A stretch of 7,661 bases of DNA, taken from the NCBI GenBank assembly GCA_900545325.1, contig UQZE01000098.1:1-7661 (forward strand). The letters are read 5' to 3'. This document shows, piece by piece, positions 6,624 through 7,661 of the stretch. Positions within the stretch are counted from its first letter, which is position 1. Each line of letters begins with the position of its first letter. Both the position numbers and the translations under genes were made by a program. The notes under the pieces are model-generated. The model ran no database searches. It saw only the letters and a program-made list of their open reading frames with translations, and was not told the DNA's origin. This stretch comes from an uncultured Eubacteriales bacterium (GTDB lineage: Bacteria > Bacillota > Clostridia > Christensenellales > Borkfalkiaceae).

Positions 6624-7433
6624 ATGTTTTACTTTGTGGAAGAAATCGTCAGTTATACGCACCGCGCGGGCGACAACGTGCTGCCGCACAGACACGGCGG
6701 CGCGGAGATCATCGTGTACGGCGGCGGGGAGGGCGCGGCGACCGTCGAAAAGGAAGAATTCAATTACAGCGAAAAATCCCTGCTGATCGTTCCCGAAGGC
6801 AGGGAGCATTTCGAGCGCACGCTCGTCGAAACGGACGTGCGCAGCTGCGTGTTCCGCACCGATTATTTCGAGATAGGGGAGCCCGTGATGATCACGGGCG
6901 CAAAGTTCGCGCCGCTGATCGACAGGATCTACGAAATCCTCGGCAAAATGTCGGAAATTTTTCTGGTGGAGGGCGTGCGCGGCGGCGCCGAGCTCGAAAA
7001 CGACCTTTCGCAGCTGCTCTATACCGTCCGTTACCTCAAGGAAGTGTACGACGGCAGCTTCGACACGCAGGCCGTTGCCCTCTGCAGCAATGCGAAAAAA
7101 TACATTTTCGCCAATTTCGACCGCGAAATCGCCTTCGAGATCCTCGCGGAAAACGTCGGCTATTCGTACGACCGTTTCCGCCACATCTTCGTCGAGGTGG
7201 TGGGCATGGGCCCGAAGGCCTATCAGCAGGGCATACGCATGAGCAATGCGAAAAAACTGCTCACGTTCACGTCGAAACGCGTTCGGGAAATCGCCGCCAT
7301 GTGCGGCTACGGCAACCCCGTCTGCTTTATGAATTATTTTAAAAACAGCATGGGCATTTCTCCGTCGCAGTACCGCAAGCTCAGCCGCAGCCAGGCGCGC
7401 AACAAGACTTTTAATTTCAAAGCGGAAGAATAA
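6624..7433 (+). CDS. AraC-family transcriptional regulator with N-terminal cupin domain
   Basis: The 269-residue protein has the two-part plan of AraC/XylS regulators. A cupin-like ligand domain (about 10-90) includes LPHRHGGAEIIVYGGGEG and the LLIVPEGREH turn (53-62). A C-terminal DNA-binding domain (about 152-252) has two helix-turn-helix units, AFEILAENVGYSYDRFRHIF (170-189) and, from REIAAMCGYGNPVCFMNYFK (221-240), the family signature that ends in GISPSQYRK (244-252). The histidines H22 and H24 and the glutamate E28 are placed as in small-molecule-binding cupins, but the ligand cannot be inferred. It is transcribed divergently from the acetyltransferase gene across a 110-base spacer, so control of that gene and of itself is plausible. 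It ends at its own terminator. Confidence 0.93.
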   Translation: MFYFVEEIVSYTHRAGDNVLPHRHGGAEIIVYGGGEGAATVEKEEFNYSEKSLLIVPEGREHFERTLVETDVRSCVFRTDYFEIGEPVMITGAKFAPLIDRIYEILGKMSEIFLVEGVRGGAELENDLSQLLYTVRYLKEVYDGSFDTQAVALCSNAKKYIFANFDREIAFEILAENVGYSYDRFRHIFVEVVGMGPKAYQQGIRMSNAKKLLTFTSKRVREIAAMCGYGNPVCFMNYFKNSMGISPSQYRKLSRSQARNKTFNFKAEE

Positions 7434-7451
7434 AACGCTTAATAACGGGTA

Positions 7452-7486
7452 AAAAACCGTATCCGAAAGGAAACGGTTTTTATTTT
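7452..7486 (+). terminator. Rho-independent terminator after the AraC-family gene
   Basis: AAAAACCGT (7452-7460) pairs with ACGGTTTTT (7473-7481). After one A-A mismatch an inner stem TCC/GGA closes a GAAA tetraloop. The stem runs into a T-rich tail reaching 7486. It lies 18 bases after the araC-type stop codon. Confidence 0.8.
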
Positions 7487-7533
7487 AGCCATAAAAGTGA
7501 GTAAATTTAACGATTTTAGCCACATTAGTGAGT
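7482..7533. repeat. Two 21-base direct repeats, 31 bases apart
   Basis: Copy 1 is at 7482-7502 and copy 2 at 7513-7533. They share 18 of 21 positions: ATTTTAGCCA at the left and AGTGAGT at the right, with differences only at repeat positions 11, 13 and 14. The second copy has an internal CAC/GTG inverted pair. The 31-base period is close to three helical turns and the copies lie upstream of the next gene, which fits a regulator binding site. An end fragment of a mobile element is an alternative. Confidence 0.6.
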
Positions 7534-7565
7534 TTTTATGGTTTAAGATAAAAATAGAAAGAACA

Positions 7566-7573
7566 AAAGGAGG
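7566..7573 (+). promoter_or_regulatory. Ribosome binding site of the partial secreted-protein gene
   Basis: AAAGGAGG lies 8 bases before a TTG at 7582. This strong site is the main evidence that the TTG is a real start. I see no convincing promoter upstream; TAAGAT at 7544-7549 is a weak -10 candidate with no clear -35. Confidence 0.7.
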
Positions 7574-7581
7574 AAAGCAAA

Positions 7582-7661
7582 TTGAAAAAATTCGCGGCGC
7601 TCGCGCTCAGTCTGCTTTTTGTCGTCTGTTTTGCGGCGGCGGCACGCGCTTCAGGCGCCAT
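7582..7661 (+). CDS. Start of a secreted protein (signal peptide only; gene runs off the window)
   Basis: From the TTG start the 26 visible codons give MKKFAALALSLLFVV, then CFAAAARASGA. This is a standard signal peptide: two lysines, a hydrophobic core, and a probable signal peptidase I site after ARA. The single cysteine (residue 16) does not sit in a good lipobox, so a lipoprotein is less likely. No mature sequence is visible, so the product cannot be identified. The gene has its own strong ribosome binding site and lies after a terminator, so it begins a new transcription unit. Confidence 0.7.
   Translation, partial: MKKFAALALSLLFVVCFAAAARASGA

Noticed and set aside
6498..7184. A 228-codon minus-strand frame opposite the araC-type gene.
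   Set aside because: Antisense to a complete AraC-family protein with both helix-turn-helix units; it would also cross both divergent promoters.

Overview
The window reads as chromosomal DNA of a GC-rich member of the Bacillota, probably an anaerobic clostridium of the gut type. This is inferred from strong AGGAGG ribosome binding sites, a clostridial Kdp potassium-pump operon, a YrvN/RarA-type clamp-loader-like ATPase, a TTG start codon and short AT-rich spacers between GC-rich genes. I cannot name the genus.

Positions 1-4494 hold the end of a kdp operon on the + strand: the last codons of kdpA, then kdpB, kdpC and a kdpD-like gene, with gaps of 13 and 11 bases and finally a 1-base overlap, closed by a rho-independent terminator. 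KdpA, KdpB and KdpC form the high-affinity K+ pump. The kdpD-like gene is the most unusual item. It keeps the N-terminal KdpD domain with its ATP-binding motifs, the USP domain with a recognisable cyclic-di-AMP-binding signature, and the KdpD GAF domain. It lacks the four-helix membrane domain and the whole histidine kinase, and no kdpE follows. It therefore looks like a soluble ligand sensor, not a sensor kinase.

Positions 4515-5915 hold rarA as an independent unit with a near-consensus promoter and a terminator shared with the convergent gene. Positions 5917-6513 (- strand) encode a maltose/galactoside-type O-acetyltransferase. It is divergent from an AraC-family regulator (6624-7433, + strand), and two opposed promoters lie in the 110-base gap. 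The acetyltransferase promoter sits almost on its start codon.

After the araC-type gene comes a terminator, then two 21-base direct repeats 31 bases apart, then the start of a gene for a secreted protein (TTG start, signal peptide) that runs off the window. I saw no RNA genes, CRISPR array, transposase gene or complete insertion sequence. Nothing here amounts to a wholly new system; the kinase-less KdpD sensor is the best lead.
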